A stretch of DNA of 64,000 nt from SIG299 sp051880375. GTDB taxonomy: Bacteria; Bacillota; Clostridia; Lachnospirales; Lachnospiraceae. Under the pieces are notes generated by a model that was not told the origin of the DNA, did not search any database, and saw nothing but the letters and a program-made list of their open reading frames with translations. The stretch is taken from contig JBJENV010000065.1 of assembly GCA_051880375.1 (NCBI GenBank), positions 1 through 64,000 on the forward strand, given 5' to 3'. A program made the position numbers and the translations under genes. Of this stretch, positions 43,455-51,195 are shown in pieces. Position 1 is the stretch's first letter. The number at the start of each line of letters is the position of its first letter.

Positions 43455-43895
43455 TTATTCATGAAACTTATTCCAAAACTCCTTCAGCGCTTCCTCTGCT
43501 TTTTCCTTTCCAAACCATCCTTCTCCCTCTGCTGCACGTGGATAGAGTCTGTGCATGTCCTCCTGCTCCGAGGCACTAAGCTCCGAAAAATCGTTGATTT
43601 CTCTGTCAGGGAGCGCCGCAACCAGCTTATGGTCGCCGTCATTTCTGTAAAACACTCCGATGATTTTTACCTGTACTTCTTCTCCAAGTTCAAATGTTCT
43701 GTCTGTCATCAGAATCACATCCAAGTGCGGATTCGGCGGTGTCCCGGACTCCTTAATCCAACCGTATGGCTGATGCACATTTCTTGTATAGCAAAGGCTT
43801 AAGCTGTCCTTCTCGATAAACGAGTCCGTTTCTTTGATGTACTTCATTCTCTTCGGATATTGCCAGGTCTGTTCAATTTTTGCGGTGAAAAACAT
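43455..43895 (-). CDS. Inorganic pyrophosphatase-like protein with altered active site
   Basis: A 146-residue protein with the outline of family I pyrophosphatase: PYGWIKESGTPPNPHLDVIL (residues 43-62; normally YGYIPxT..DGDPLDV), then GEEVQVKIIGVFY and NDGDHKLVAALPDREIND (85-102; normally DxGExDxKIIAV). Some metal-binding Asp of the enzyme are missing or replaced (the DGDPxD loop reads PNPHLD), so catalysis is doubtful. Length is a little short for the family. It follows the DUF5662 gene by 30 bases, with GGGAG upstream. Confidence 0.6.
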   Translation of the reverse strand: MFFTAKIEQTWQYPKRMKYIKETDSFIEKDSLSLCYTRNVHQPYGWIKESGTPPNPHLDVILMTDRTFELGEEVQVKIIGVFYRNDGDHKLVAALPDREINDFSELSASEQEDMHRLYPRAAEGEGWFGKEKAEEALKEFWNKFHE

Positions 43896-43925
43896 AATAA
43901 AACTCCCTTCTGTGTTAATGATATC

Positions 43926-44480
43926 TTAAATCTTTTCCTCCCACGGAAACGGTTTCCCTTTCAATACTTCCTTCCGCAAATACTGAAAGGTCTTTTTCTC
44001 CCCTTCTTCACAGAGCATGGTCAGAATGTATTCCAGTTCCTTCTGTGTCTGCGGATGCATTAGCATTCTCCCGTTGCTTTTCAGATAATAATTTAACGCC
44101 GATGCAGGAGTATACGCTTTCCCCTCGTAGGTCATGCAGGCCGCCCGTCTATCCATCACCATCTCAACGAGATAGTTTCGCGGCATAGGAACCGCTTCGT
44201 ATCGTCCGGTTGCCGGGCTGAAATCTGTCCAGTATTCAAAATGATGACGGTTACGCCCTTTATGATGCATCCACGCCTCGGAGTAGCCCTTATCAATTCT
44301 CTCTGCAGCATTCGGGCTTCTTGTTCCCTGATAATACCGGACTCCCCTGAAAAACTCCGTCGGTGAATACTTTGACATATCGTGGGTAAGCCCTTGGCGG
44401 TAAAGTCCCACCTGAAAACAGCCTTCCATTACAAGTAGCTTATGCTTTGTAATTGTTCCTAGATGCTTCCAAAAATTCAT
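43926..44480 (-). CDS. DUF5662 family protein (His-rich, HD-like)
   Basis: A 184-residue protein with clustered histidines in GLTHDMSKYSPTEF (30-43) and MHHKGRNRHHFEYW (71-84), spaced like metal ligands of an HD-type hydrolase fold, plus MVMDRRAACMTYEG. I recall this as DUF5662; no function is established. It overlaps the end of the GNAT-phosphatase gene by 41 bases, with GGAGG 8 bases before its ATG, so the two are probably translated together. Confidence 0.75.
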   Translation of the reverse strand: MNFWKHLGTITKHKLLVMEGCFQVGLYRQGLTHDMSKYSPTEFFRGVRYYQGTRSPNAAERIDKGYSEAWMHHKGRNRHHFEYWTDFSPATGRYEAVPMPRNYLVEMVMDRRAACMTYEGKAYTPASALNYYLKSNGRMLMHPQTQKELEYILTMLCEEGEKKTFQYLRKEVLKGKPFPWEEKI

Positions 44481-45711
44481 CCGATGTTCCTCCTAAAGCA
44501 CTTCCTGTCAGCTTTTCTCTAATCCTTTCTATCTCTTTATTGCTAAGTCCTAACTCTTTAAAGTACGCTTCTGTCGTCCCGAACCGTTCTCGGAACAAGT
44601 GCAGGAACTCTTCCATATACCATTCTTTCGGTGTCACAATATTCATATCCAGCTCAGGGAAATTCTTATGTACCAGTTCCAGTCGTTCTTTTCCGTATTC
44701 CCTTGTCACCACATAATTCTCGATGACATCTTCGTCGCTGACTCCGGCATAACTTAACAAAATTGCAGATACTACTCCGGTCCGGTCTTTTCCGGCGGTA
44801 CAATGAAACATCACCCCGCCTTCCGCATTCGCTATGCTCCGAAACACTGCGGACATGGTCGCGGCACAGGCTATATTCAAATAACTTACCGGCACAGCCT
44901 CCACCGATTCCGGTACTCCGCTGCCTTCCTCAATCGGACAGTTGATAAAGTGAAATCCTTCCGCACCGGCAAATCCGCTTGGTTTTCGGGCCGCTTCCTT
45001 TTCACTTCGTAAGTCAATGACAGTGTGAATTCCGCGATTCTTCAGTAATCTGATATCTTCATCGGATGGATAGCACGGCACATCGCTTCTCCAGAGTGAA
45101 TTTCTTTTCGTTGCCTGTCCGTCCTTTATGACATAACCGCCCAGTTCCCTCGTATTCTGTGTCGTTTGCAGCATACTTTCCGTAATCGTTATCCAGTACC
45201 GTTTCATCAGGCAACCTTCCACCGAAACTTCCTTTTCAAACACACCCCCATTGGAAAGGATGGTTCGCTCACTGGCAACATTGTCCCTGTTACAGGTAAT
45301 CATCACCTTATGTAACCCAAGCTCCTTACATTTTTGCAGGTTTAACCGCAGCATTTCTGCGGCATAACCTTTTCTGCGTTCACTTGGACGTACCGAATAG
45401 CCGATATGTCCGCCCCACAAACGCAATACCGGATTTCCGAGATGATGACGCAGGTCAATGACACCGACAATCCGATGGTCAGAAAGCCGCACTGCAAGAA
45501 ACACGTTAGAGGATACTCTTCCTTCCGGACAGGTATCGGGGTTTTCCATCCTGCGCAGCGTATCTATCCACTCCCCTGCAGTCGTGTACTCGCCTAAGTG
45601 AAAACAGCCGGCAAAGGCATCTTCATCCTTTGCATTAAGTATTTCCTGCCGAAAATCCATGATATCCTCTGCATATTCCATTGTTGGTTTTACTAATGTG
45701 ATTTTGTCCAT
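44440..45711 (-). CDS. GNAT acetyltransferase - tyrosine phosphatase fusion
   Basis: A 423-residue two-domain protein. Residues 1-175 are a GNAT domain with an acetyl-CoA loop (GYSVRPSERRKGYAAEML) and C-terminal NVASERTILSNGGVFEK, like small-molecule or protein N-acetyltransferases. Residues 187-423 are a protein tyrosine/serine phosphatase (Y_phosphatase3 type): ELGGY, RSDVPCYPSDEDI, VIDLRSEKEA and the P-loop HCTAGKDRTG with Cys304 and Arg310 (CX5R). Both active sites look intact. No frameshift or internal start is evident at the junction. AGAGGATTT precedes ATG 45711. Confidence 0.88.
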   Translation of the reverse strand: MDKITLVKPTMEYAEDIMDFRQEILNAKDEDAFAGCFHLGEYTTAGEWIDTLRRMENPDTCPEGRVSSNVFLAVRLSDHRIVGVIDLRHHLGNPVLRLWGGHIGYSVRPSERRKGYAAEMLRLNLQKCKELGLHKVMITCNRDNVASERTILSNGGVFEKEVSVEGCLMKRYWITITESMLQTTQNTRELGGYVIKDGQATKRNSLWRSDVPCYPSDEDIRLLKNRGIHTVIDLRSEKEAARKPSGFAGAEGFHFINCPIEEGSGVPESVEAVPVSYLNIACAATMSAVFRSIANAEGGVMFHCTAGKDRTGVVSAILLSYAGVSDEDVIENYVVTREYGKERLELVHKNFPELDMNIVTPKEWYMEEFLHLFRERFGTTEAYFKELGLSNKEIERIREKLTGSALGGTSDEFLEASRNNYKA

Positions 45712-45755
45712 AAATCCTCTTTCCCGGGGTATTTATTCCGTTTCGTTTTCTTTTA

Positions 45756-46082
45756 TCATTCTTCCCGATTCACCGACTTTTCCGTGCTGAACCCTTCCGG
45801 ATAGCGCTTTTTCAGCTTATCGATGTTCATTTGAAAAATATCCTCCAGCGAATAACCGATTGCTGTGGCAGTTTCCGCCAGATACCATGCCACATCGCCA
45901 AGCTCATTCGCCATTTTTTCAGTATCCAGCTCATGTCCCTGCGCCAGATGCTTTTTCACAAGGTCAATGACCTCGCCGGATTCGCCGCAAAGTCCCATAA
46001 CTCCGTTAATTAACACATCCTTTTGCTCAAGCTCCGGATTTAGGGTTGTCATTGCTAACTTCTGATATTCATTGATTGTCAT
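45756..46082 (-). CDS. MazG-like nucleotide pyrophosphohydrolase
   Basis: A 108-residue all-alpha NTP pyrophosphohydrolase. The metal-binding motifs are GLCGESGEVIDLVKKHL (ExxE) and ANELGDVAWYLAE (ExxD). MazG-type enzymes hydrolyse NTPs or dNTPs to NMP and pyrophosphate and clean up modified nucleotides. Start ATG 46082 (MTINEYQKLAM) has GGAGG 6 bases upstream; the frame extends to 46139. A neighbouring pyrophosphatase-like gene and P-loop kinases make a nucleotide theme. Confidence 0.88.
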   Translation of the reverse strand: MTINEYQKLAMTTLNPELEQKDVLINGVMGLCGESGEVIDLVKKHLAQGHELDTEKMANELGDVAWYLAETATAIGYSLEDIFQMNIDKLKKRYPEGFSTEKSVNREE

Positions 46083-46159
46083 AGTCATCCTCCTGCCTTT
46101 GCTCCATAGTTTAAAAGTCCCCCGTTGCTCCTTCTTCATACCATATCATCTGTCCACTT

Positions 46160-46681
46160 CTAACGAGTATGAATTTTTATGTCAACCTCATACTCTTTGT
46201 CTATCATAATGTAAGGGCATCCATACTTTTTACACATCCGCAGATTTTCGGCATTGTCTTCTATCAGCACTTTCATGTCACAGTACGAATCATCCAGACG
46301 CTGTTCCATTATGTTTGCGTACCTTTTGACATCCGCAAAATGCTGTTCCAGATATTCTTTCGTCATAATCAAGCAGTAATACTGAATTTTCTTTAAGTAC
46401 TCGTCTCCAAAGTCCTTTTTCCAGTCAAAGGGAATATAACAGCCCTCCACTACAAGATTCTGCTCATTTTCGATGGCTGTTTTTATCATTTCTCTTACAA
46501 TGGGCCAAAGGTAAGAAACAAGCTCTTTGTCGTCTTCCGGTGTCAACGTTGTCTGCCCGCTCCGGATGAGTCCCATCTTTAAATGGTCTATCGACAGATA
46601 CGGAAACTTATATTGTTCCAACAGCTTTTGAGCCAGTACGGTCTTTCCCGTATGGGAAGCACCTGCAATTAATATAATCAT
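46160..46681 (-). CDS. Small P-loop kinase-like protein
   Basis: A 173-residue P-loop protein with Walker A GASHTGKT (7-14), a DHLKMGLIRSG stretch typical of substrate-binding in adenylate-kinase-like folds, VVEGCYIPFDW at strand 3, and a C-terminal LIEDNAENLRMCKKYGCPYI. It resembles small-molecule kinases of the 2-phosphoglycerate kinase / AAA_18 type. The substrate cannot be named. It follows the next P-loop gene by 3 bases. Confidence 0.75.
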   Translation of the reverse strand: MIILIAGASHTGKTVLAQKLLEQYKFPYLSIDHLKMGLIRSGQTTLTPEDDKELVSYLWPIVREMIKTAIENEQNLVVEGCYIPFDWKKDFGDEYLKKIQYYCLIMTKEYLEQHFADVKRYANIMEQRLDDSYCDMKVLIEDNAENLRMCKKYGCPYIMIDKEYEVDIKIHTR

Positions 46682-46684
46682 CGT

Positions 46685-47245
46685 TTACTTCTCCTGCTCC
46701 ATAAATTCATCAAGCTTTCCAAGCAGTTTTTCGTCCTGCTGATACGAAAAATCATCTGCATTAATCGTAATCACGTTTCCCTTGATCTCTTCTTTTCTTG
46801 AGTGTTCCGTATAGGCTTTAAAGTCCTCAAATACGTCCAGCGTGGTGCTTAAATGCACCGGATGCCTGTTTCCATGCTGTATTCGTTTCAGATATCTCTC
46901 ATGCAGGATAAGTACATCGCCGCGAAGAACAAGAATCAAAACCTCGTAACCGCATTTCAGAGCAATCTGATGTAACCTTTCCAGCTCAGGCGCATGGAAA
47001 TTGGACTCCAGAATCAAATCTTTGCCTAGCTTGCCGAATTCTGAAAAGAGAAATATCATCAGCTCCATCGTTGCAGCGGAAAGCTTTAGATTCTCTTGTC
47101 TGTCAGAAAAGCCTATGGTATCGCCCAATACTTCCTTGATGGTATCCTTGCTGAAAACAATGGTGTTATATCTTTCGGAAAGGAGCTTTGCAAACGTAGA
47201 TTTTCCAGCTGCCAAATCTCCCATAATCAATAATAGTTTTTTCAT
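46685..47245 (-). CDS. P-loop kinase (AAA_33 / zeta-like fold)
   Basis: A 186-residue protein with Walker A MGDLAAGKSTFAKLL (8-22), the second motif FSKDTIKEVLGD and LILESNFHAPEL, which are features of AAA_33 nucleotide/small-molecule kinases and zeta-toxin-like folds. Arg-rich HERYLKRIQHGNRHP forms the lid. No antitoxin-like partner (epsilon) is visible next to it, so a metabolic or RNA/sugar kinase role is more likely than a toxin. Confidence 0.78.
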   Translation of the reverse strand: MKKLLLIMGDLAAGKSTFAKLLSERYNTIVFSKDTIKEVLGDTIGFSDRQENLKLSAATMELMIFLFSEFGKLGKDLILESNFHAPELERLHQIALKCGYEVLILVLRGDVLILHERYLKRIQHGNRHPVHLSTTLDVFEDFKAYTEHSRKEEIKGNVITINADDFSYQQDEKLLGKLDEFMEQEK

Positions 47246-47263
47246 TTTCTGCTCTACTCCGTT

Positions 47264-47614
47264 TTATCTACGCAATATTTTATTCATTGCTTTACCCTTC
47301 GCCAGTTCATCAATCAGTTTGTCCAAATATCTGATGTTCCGCATCATAGGGTCCTCAATCTCTTCTACCCGTACTCCGCATACAACTCCTTTGATCAATA
47401 CACAATTCGGATTCATGTGGGGTGCCTTTGCAAAAAATGTTTCATAATCCACATCATCCATAAGCTGCCGTTTTAGTTCGGTTTCATCATATCCGGTCAG
47501 CCAGCAGATAATTTCGTCCACTTCCTGTCTGGTACGGTTTTTCTTTTCCGCCTTTTGCACAAGTAACGGGTATATTTTTGAAAATTTCATTGCAAATACT
47601 TTGCTTTTATCCAT
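47264..47614 (-). CDS. DUF2200 family protein
   Basis: A 116-residue protein, MDKSKVFAMKFSKIYPLLVQ, then RQEVDEIICWLTGYDET and MRNIRYLDKLIDELAKGKAM, matching DUF2200 as I remember it. The fold is related to DUF2200/YdhG-like small proteins with unknown function. ATG 47614 has AAAGGAGA 6 bases upstream. The frame continues to 47713 but crosses the nrdR terminator hairpin. Confidence 0.82.
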   Translation of the reverse strand: MDKSKVFAMKFSKIYPLLVQKAEKKNRTRQEVDEIICWLTGYDETELKRQLMDDVDYETFFAKAPHMNPNCVLIKGVVCGVRVEEIEDPMMRNIRYLDKLIDELAKGKAMNKILRR

Positions 47615-47640
47615 GCTGCATCTCCTTTTGTATACGAAAA

Positions 47641-47661
47641 TGGCGAGGGAGTTCCTCGCCA
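47641..47661 (-). terminator. Hairpin after nrdR
   Basis: A perfect stem TGGCGAGG with CCTCGCCA (47641-47648 and 47654-47661), 5-base loop, followed on the minus strand by ATTTTC. Short T tract; partial terminator between nrdR and the DUF2200 gene, which has no clear promoter of its own. Confidence 0.6.
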
Positions 47662-47681
47662 AAAGCATATTTCTAAATCTG

Positions 47682-48137
47682 CTACTTATTGTCCAGTATC
47701 TTTTTGATTTCACTCATAAATGTATTCACGTCCTTAAACTCACGGTAAACCGATGCAAATCTTACATACGCTACCGGATCTAAGTCTCTTAGCTTATCCA
47801 TCACAATCTCGCCGATGGTGCTGCTCGGCACTTCTTTTTCTTCAAGGTTAAAGACTGCGTTTTCCACCTCATCCACAAGCGCATTAATCTGTGCCACCGA
47901 AATCGGACGCTTATGACAGGAACGATAAACACCTGCTTCGATTTTCGTGCGGTCATAGGACTCTCTGTTATTGTCCTTCTTGATGACAACAAGCGGAATC
48001 GCTTCGACCTTTTCATAAGTTGTAAAACGCTTGGAGCATTCGTCACACTGACGTCGACGCCTAATGGAACCTCCGTCATCCGCCGGTCTGGAATCGATAA
48101 CCCTTGTGTTTTCTTTGCCGCAGAATGGACATTTCAT
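47682..48137 (-). CDS. nrdR: Ribonucleotide reductase repressor NrdR
   Basis: A 151-residue NrdR: N-terminal zinc ribbon with C3-x2-C6 and C31-x2-C34 (MKCPFCGKENTRV, RRQCDECSKRFTTYE), then the ATP-cone (VIKKDNNRESYDRTKIEAGV). It represses nrd operons when dATP is bound. AAGGAGG lies 8 bases before ATG 48137. It shares an intergenic region with the plus-strand ymxH-like gene. Confidence 0.97.
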   Translation of the reverse strand: MKCPFCGKENTRVIDSRPADDGGSIRRRRQCDECSKRFTTYEKVEAIPLVVIKKDNNRESYDRTKIEAGVYRSCHKRPISVAQINALVDEVENAVFNLEEKEVPSSTIGEIVMDKLRDLDPVAYVRFASVYREFKDVNTFMSEIKKILDNK

Positions 48138-48226
48138 AATAAATCCTCCTTGTTTTCCTCCTTATAAGGTACTATTTTATCCTTCTTGTCATTATATATT
48201 AATAAGCATTTTCCGAGGTAGTGAAC
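48138..48226. promoter_or_regulatory. Divergent intergenic region nrdR / ylmC-like
   Basis: 89 A/T-rich bases between two divergent genes. On the minus strand a perfect TATAAT and a TAAAAT box are present, but neither has a good -35. On the plus strand TTGTCA followed by A/T-rich sequence may be part of the promoter of the small sporulation-type gene; a sporulation sigma (SigE) site is possible but not clearly matched. No NrdR box was recognised. Confidence 0.35.
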
Positions 48227-48517
48227 ATGAAAAACGATACTTCCGACAATTTCACCCGCATCTGTACCCTGCGACAGAAAGAAGTCATCAACTGCCGGGA
48301 CGGAGAACGCATCGGCTTCGTCGGTGATGTTGAATTCAGCCTAAAAACCGGCTGTATTGAAAACCTGATTGTTCCCGGTCCCTGCAAAATCTGGGGCATT
48401 TTAGGACGCGATCAGGAATTTGTTATCCCATGGCGCTGCGTCTGCCGCATCGGCTGTGATATTATTCTGGTTGATGTGGATACGGAAGCCGTGCTTGTCA
48501 AATGCGGCGGTATATAA
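48227..48517 (+). CDS. YlmC/YmxH family PRC-barrel protein
   Basis: A 96-residue PRC-barrel protein, the only plus-strand gene: LRQKEVINCRDGERIGFVGD, VEFSLKTGCIENLIVPGP, DQEFVIPWRCVCRIG and DIILVDV. This is the YlmC/YmxH family found in spore-forming Firmicutes, often sporulation-expressed; function is unknown. ATG 48227 was chosen (GAGG 8 bases upstream) over an in-frame GTG at 48221. In Bacillus ymxH lies right after the M16 peptidase (mlpA) and pnp, which are 10 kb away here. Confidence 0.88.
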   Translation: MKNDTSDNFTRICTLRQKEVINCRDGERIGFVGDVEFSLKTGCIENLIVPGPCKIWGILGRDQEFVIPWRCVCRIGCDIILVDVDTEAVLVKCGGI

Positions 48518-48541
48518 TGCCGCCTGACAACGCACTTACGA

Positions 48542-49387
48542 TTAAGCATTTTCATAACACTTATGTGCATAAGCTCTGGAAGCCTGTGCATTTTCCGGAA
48601 CCGAATCCTCTAAAAGCACATGGATGAACGGCTTCTTTTTCTTCAGAATTCCCATAAAATACGGGATATTTAACTTGCCCTCGCCAAGCGTAACCGGACG
48701 GGAAATGATTTCATTTTCCCGCACAACATAATCCTTTAAATGAATCACATCGATTTCGTCACCAAACAGTTCAAACGCACCCTTGATGATGTCCTCATGT
48801 TGTGATTCGTTTTCTGCGGAAAGTAAGTTAACCGGGTCGAGAATGACGCGCAGATTCGGGGAATTCACCGCATCAAGCACCCTTCTTGTGCACTCGATAT
48901 CGTACATGATATGCTTATATACCGGCTCAATGCCGAAGCAGACACCCATCCTTTCCGCGTAGTCCACGACGCGCTTTAAGTTTTCGATAAAACTATGTAA
49001 TGCCTTGTCGGTATGGTTTTCCGGTGTATATTTGTATTCGACATTCACCGCCCCCGTCTCTGTTCCGACCATACCGCAGCCAAGCAGGGAGGCAAAACGG
49101 ATATGATTCTCATACGATTTAATAATCTGTGCAAGCTGTGCGTCATCCGGATTGGCAAGGTTCTTGTAGCAGCCAAGTACTGCAACCTCTACATGGTTCT
49201 GCTCAAACACACGCTTCATATAAAGCGCCATGCCGGAGGTCATTGCCTCGTTGCTTACATTAAACTCTGTAATCAGCTTTGCAAGCGCTAACTGCGTACA
49301 GCAAAAGCCGGATTCCGAAATATTCCTGATGCGTTCTTCAAACGTTCCTTTTGGTGTATCATGTCCTCTGATTCCAAGCTGTAACAT
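48542..49387 (-). CDS. Sugar phosphate isomerase/epimerase family protein (TIM barrel)
   Basis: A 281-residue xylose-isomerase-like TIM barrel (AP_endonuc_2). MLQLGIRGHDTPKGTFEERI at the start, then MVGTETGAVNVEY, CFGIEPVYKHIMYD, LRVILDPVNLL and DVIHLKDYV carry the metal-binding Glu, Asp and His of the family. The sugar substrate is unknown. ATG 49387 has GAGG about 10 bases upstream. It follows fhs with a 62-base gap. Confidence 0.85.
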   Translation of the reverse strand: MLQLGIRGHDTPKGTFEERIRNISESGFCCTQLALAKLITEFNVSNEAMTSGMALYMKRVFEQNHVEVAVLGCYKNLANPDDAQLAQIIKSYENHIRFASLLGCGMVGTETGAVNVEYKYTPENHTDKALHSFIENLKRVVDYAERMGVCFGIEPVYKHIMYDIECTRRVLDAVNSPNLRVILDPVNLLSAENESQHEDIIKGAFELFGDEIDVIHLKDYVVRENEIISRPVTLGEGKLNIPYFMGILKKKKPFIHVLLEDSVPENAQASRAYAHKCYENA

Positions 49388-49449
49388 GTAGTCATTTCCT
49401 CTTTTCTTATTTGCTATCGGCCGCACATCCTGCGTGCAGGCATAATCTA

Positions 49450-51117
49450 TTAGAACAGTCCTGTAATTGCGCCGTTTTCCACATCAATCTGCTCAGCAGC
49501 AGGTGCTTTCGGAAGTCCCGGCATGGAAACCATTGTTCCGGTAATCGCTACTAGGAAGCCTGCTCCTGCATTCAGATATGCCTCCCTGATATGAATAGTA
49601 AAGCCGGTCGGTCTGCCGAGTTTTTTTGCATCATCCGAAAGCGAATACTGATTTTTTGCCATGCAGACAGGTACCTCTGTATAACCGAGTTCCTCGATAT
49701 GCTTTATCGCCTTTAATGCTGCCGCATCATAGGTTACGCCGTCTGCGCCGTAAATTTCTTTTGCAATCGTTTCAATTTTTTCGCAAAGACCCAATTTGTC
49801 CTCATACAACACGTGGAACTTGCTTTCCTTTTCTTCTATTGTTTTCAGCACTGTATTTGCAAGCTCCACACCGCCTTCGCCGCCCTTTTCCCATACCTCG
49901 GAAAGAGCAAATTCACAGCCGCGCTCACGACAAAAATTCTCTACATACTGTAACTCGGCATCCGTATCCGTTACAAAACGATTTAACGTCACTACAACCG
50001 GAACACCGAACTTGTGAAGGTTTTCTATATGCTTTTCCAGATTTGCGATACCCTTTGCCAGAGCTTCCAGATTTTCTTCTTTTAACTCGGTCTTTGGCAC
50101 ACCGCCGTTATATTTCAATGCACGTACCGTTGCAACAAGAACAACAGCTGCAGGGGTAAGTCCTGCCATACGGCACTTGATATCAAAAAACTTCTCCGCA
50201 CCGAGGTCGGCACCGAAGCCTGCTTCCGTAATAACATAATCGGCAAGCTTTAATGCAGTCTTTGTGGCACGGACGCTGTTGCAGCCGTGCGCGATGTTTG
50301 CGAACGGACCACCGTGTACAATCGCAGGCGTATGCTCCAGTGTCTGAATCAGATTAGGCTGCATGGCATCCTTTAGCAGCGCAGCCATAGCACCGACTGC
50401 ATTCAAATCCTTCGCCGTCACAGGATCTCCGTCATAATTGTAAGCTACAATGATACGGGACAGACGAGCCTTTAAGTCCTCTAAATCATCTGCAAGACAG
50501 AGAATTGCCATGATTTCGGAAGCAACGGTAATGATAAAATGATCTTCTCTGACAACACCGTCGGTCTTCTTTCCCATACCGATGACTATGTTGCGGAGCG
50601 CACGATCATTCATATCCAGACAGCGTTTCCAGACAATCTGCTTCGGGTCGATACGGAGCGCATTCCCTTGAAATATATGATTATCTAACATTGCCGCAAG
50701 CAGATTGTTCGCAGAAGTAACCGCATGAAAATCACCGGTAAAGTGCAGGTTCAGCTCTTCCATCGGAACCACCTGTGCGTAACCGCCGCCTGCCGCACCG
50801 CCCTTAATACCGAAGCATGGTCCGAGTGCCGGTTCTCTGAGCGCAATCACGGACTTCTTTCCGAGACGCCCGAATGCCTCTCCCAGCCCGACCGAAGTAG
50901 TCGTCTTTCCTTCTCCTGCCGGTGTCGGATTAATGGCAGTCACTAAAATCAGCTTACCGTCCGGACGGTCTGCCACCTTCTGTATCAGTTCCTCCGAAAG
51001 CTTCGCCTTGTACTTTCCGTACTGTTCCAAATCCTCTTCGCTGATGTCAAGAAGGGCTGCCACTTCCTTAATCGGCTTTAACTCCGCTTCCTGTGCAATC
51101 TGAATGTCTGTCTTCAT
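49450..51117 (-). CDS. fhs: Formate-tetrahydrofolate ligase
   Basis: A 555-residue Fhs. The P-loop is INPTPAGEGKTTTSVGLGEA, followed by REPALGPCFGIKGGAAGGGY and LHFTGDFHAVTSANNLLAAM, all strict family signatures. It makes 10-formyl-THF from formate, THF and ATP, part of the one-carbon pool and, in acetogens, the Wood-Ljungdahl methyl branch. GGAGG lies upstream of ATG 51117, under the promoter at 51163-51191. Confidence 0.98.
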   Translation of the reverse strand: MKTDIQIAQEAELKPIKEVAALLDISEEDLEQYGKYKAKLSEELIQKVADRPDGKLILVTAINPTPAGEGKTTTSVGLGEAFGRLGKKSVIALREPALGPCFGIKGGAAGGGYAQVVPMEELNLHFTGDFHAVTSANNLLAAMLDNHIFQGNALRIDPKQIVWKRCLDMNDRALRNIVIGMGKKTDGVVREDHFIITVASEIMAILCLADDLEDLKARLSRIIVAYNYDGDPVTAKDLNAVGAMAALLKDAMQPNLIQTLEHTPAIVHGGPFANIAHGCNSVRATKTALKLADYVITEAGFGADLGAEKFFDIKCRMAGLTPAAVVLVATVRALKYNGGVPKTELKEENLEALAKGIANLEKHIENLHKFGVPVVVTLNRFVTDTDAELQYVENFCRERGCEFALSEVWEKGGEGGVELANTVLKTIEEKESKFHVLYEDKLGLCEKIETIAKEIYGADGVTYDAAALKAIKHIEELGYTEVPVCMAKNQYSLSDDAKKLGRPTGFTIHIREAYLNAGAGFLVAITGTMVSMPGLPKAPAAEQIDVENGAITGLF

Positions 51118-51162
51118 TACACTTACCTCCGCTCAAGTATTGTATCACATATATTTTTCTAC

Positions 51163-51191
51163 AGTATAGCAAAACATCCTGTAAAATTCAA
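51163..51191 (-). promoter_or_regulatory. Sigma-A promoter of fhs
   Basis: TTGAAT (51186-51191) and TATACT (51163-51168) on the minus strand with a 17-bp spacer, starting directly after the stop of the HAD gene (51196). The leader is about 45 bases. Confidence 0.65.
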
Positions 51192-51195
51192 GAAT

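Noticed and set aside
45756..46139. Longer MazG-like start at 46139
   Set aside because: The added 19 residues precede the ribosome site GGAGG that lies 6 bases before ATG 46082, and do not belong to the family fold.
46685..47245. Zeta-toxin-like kinase as half of a toxin-antitoxin pair
   Set aside because: No epsilon-type or other small antitoxin gene beside it; its neighbours are another kinase and a DUF2200 gene.
41014..48137. Prophage or transposon remnant in the accessory strip
   Set aside because: No integrase, transposase, terminal repeats or attachment-site duplication could be seen.
49388..49449. GCCGATAG in the fhs-epimerase gap resembling a sigma-28 -10 element
   Set aside because: No TAAA-type -35 element 15 bases upstream, and the gene is not motility-related.
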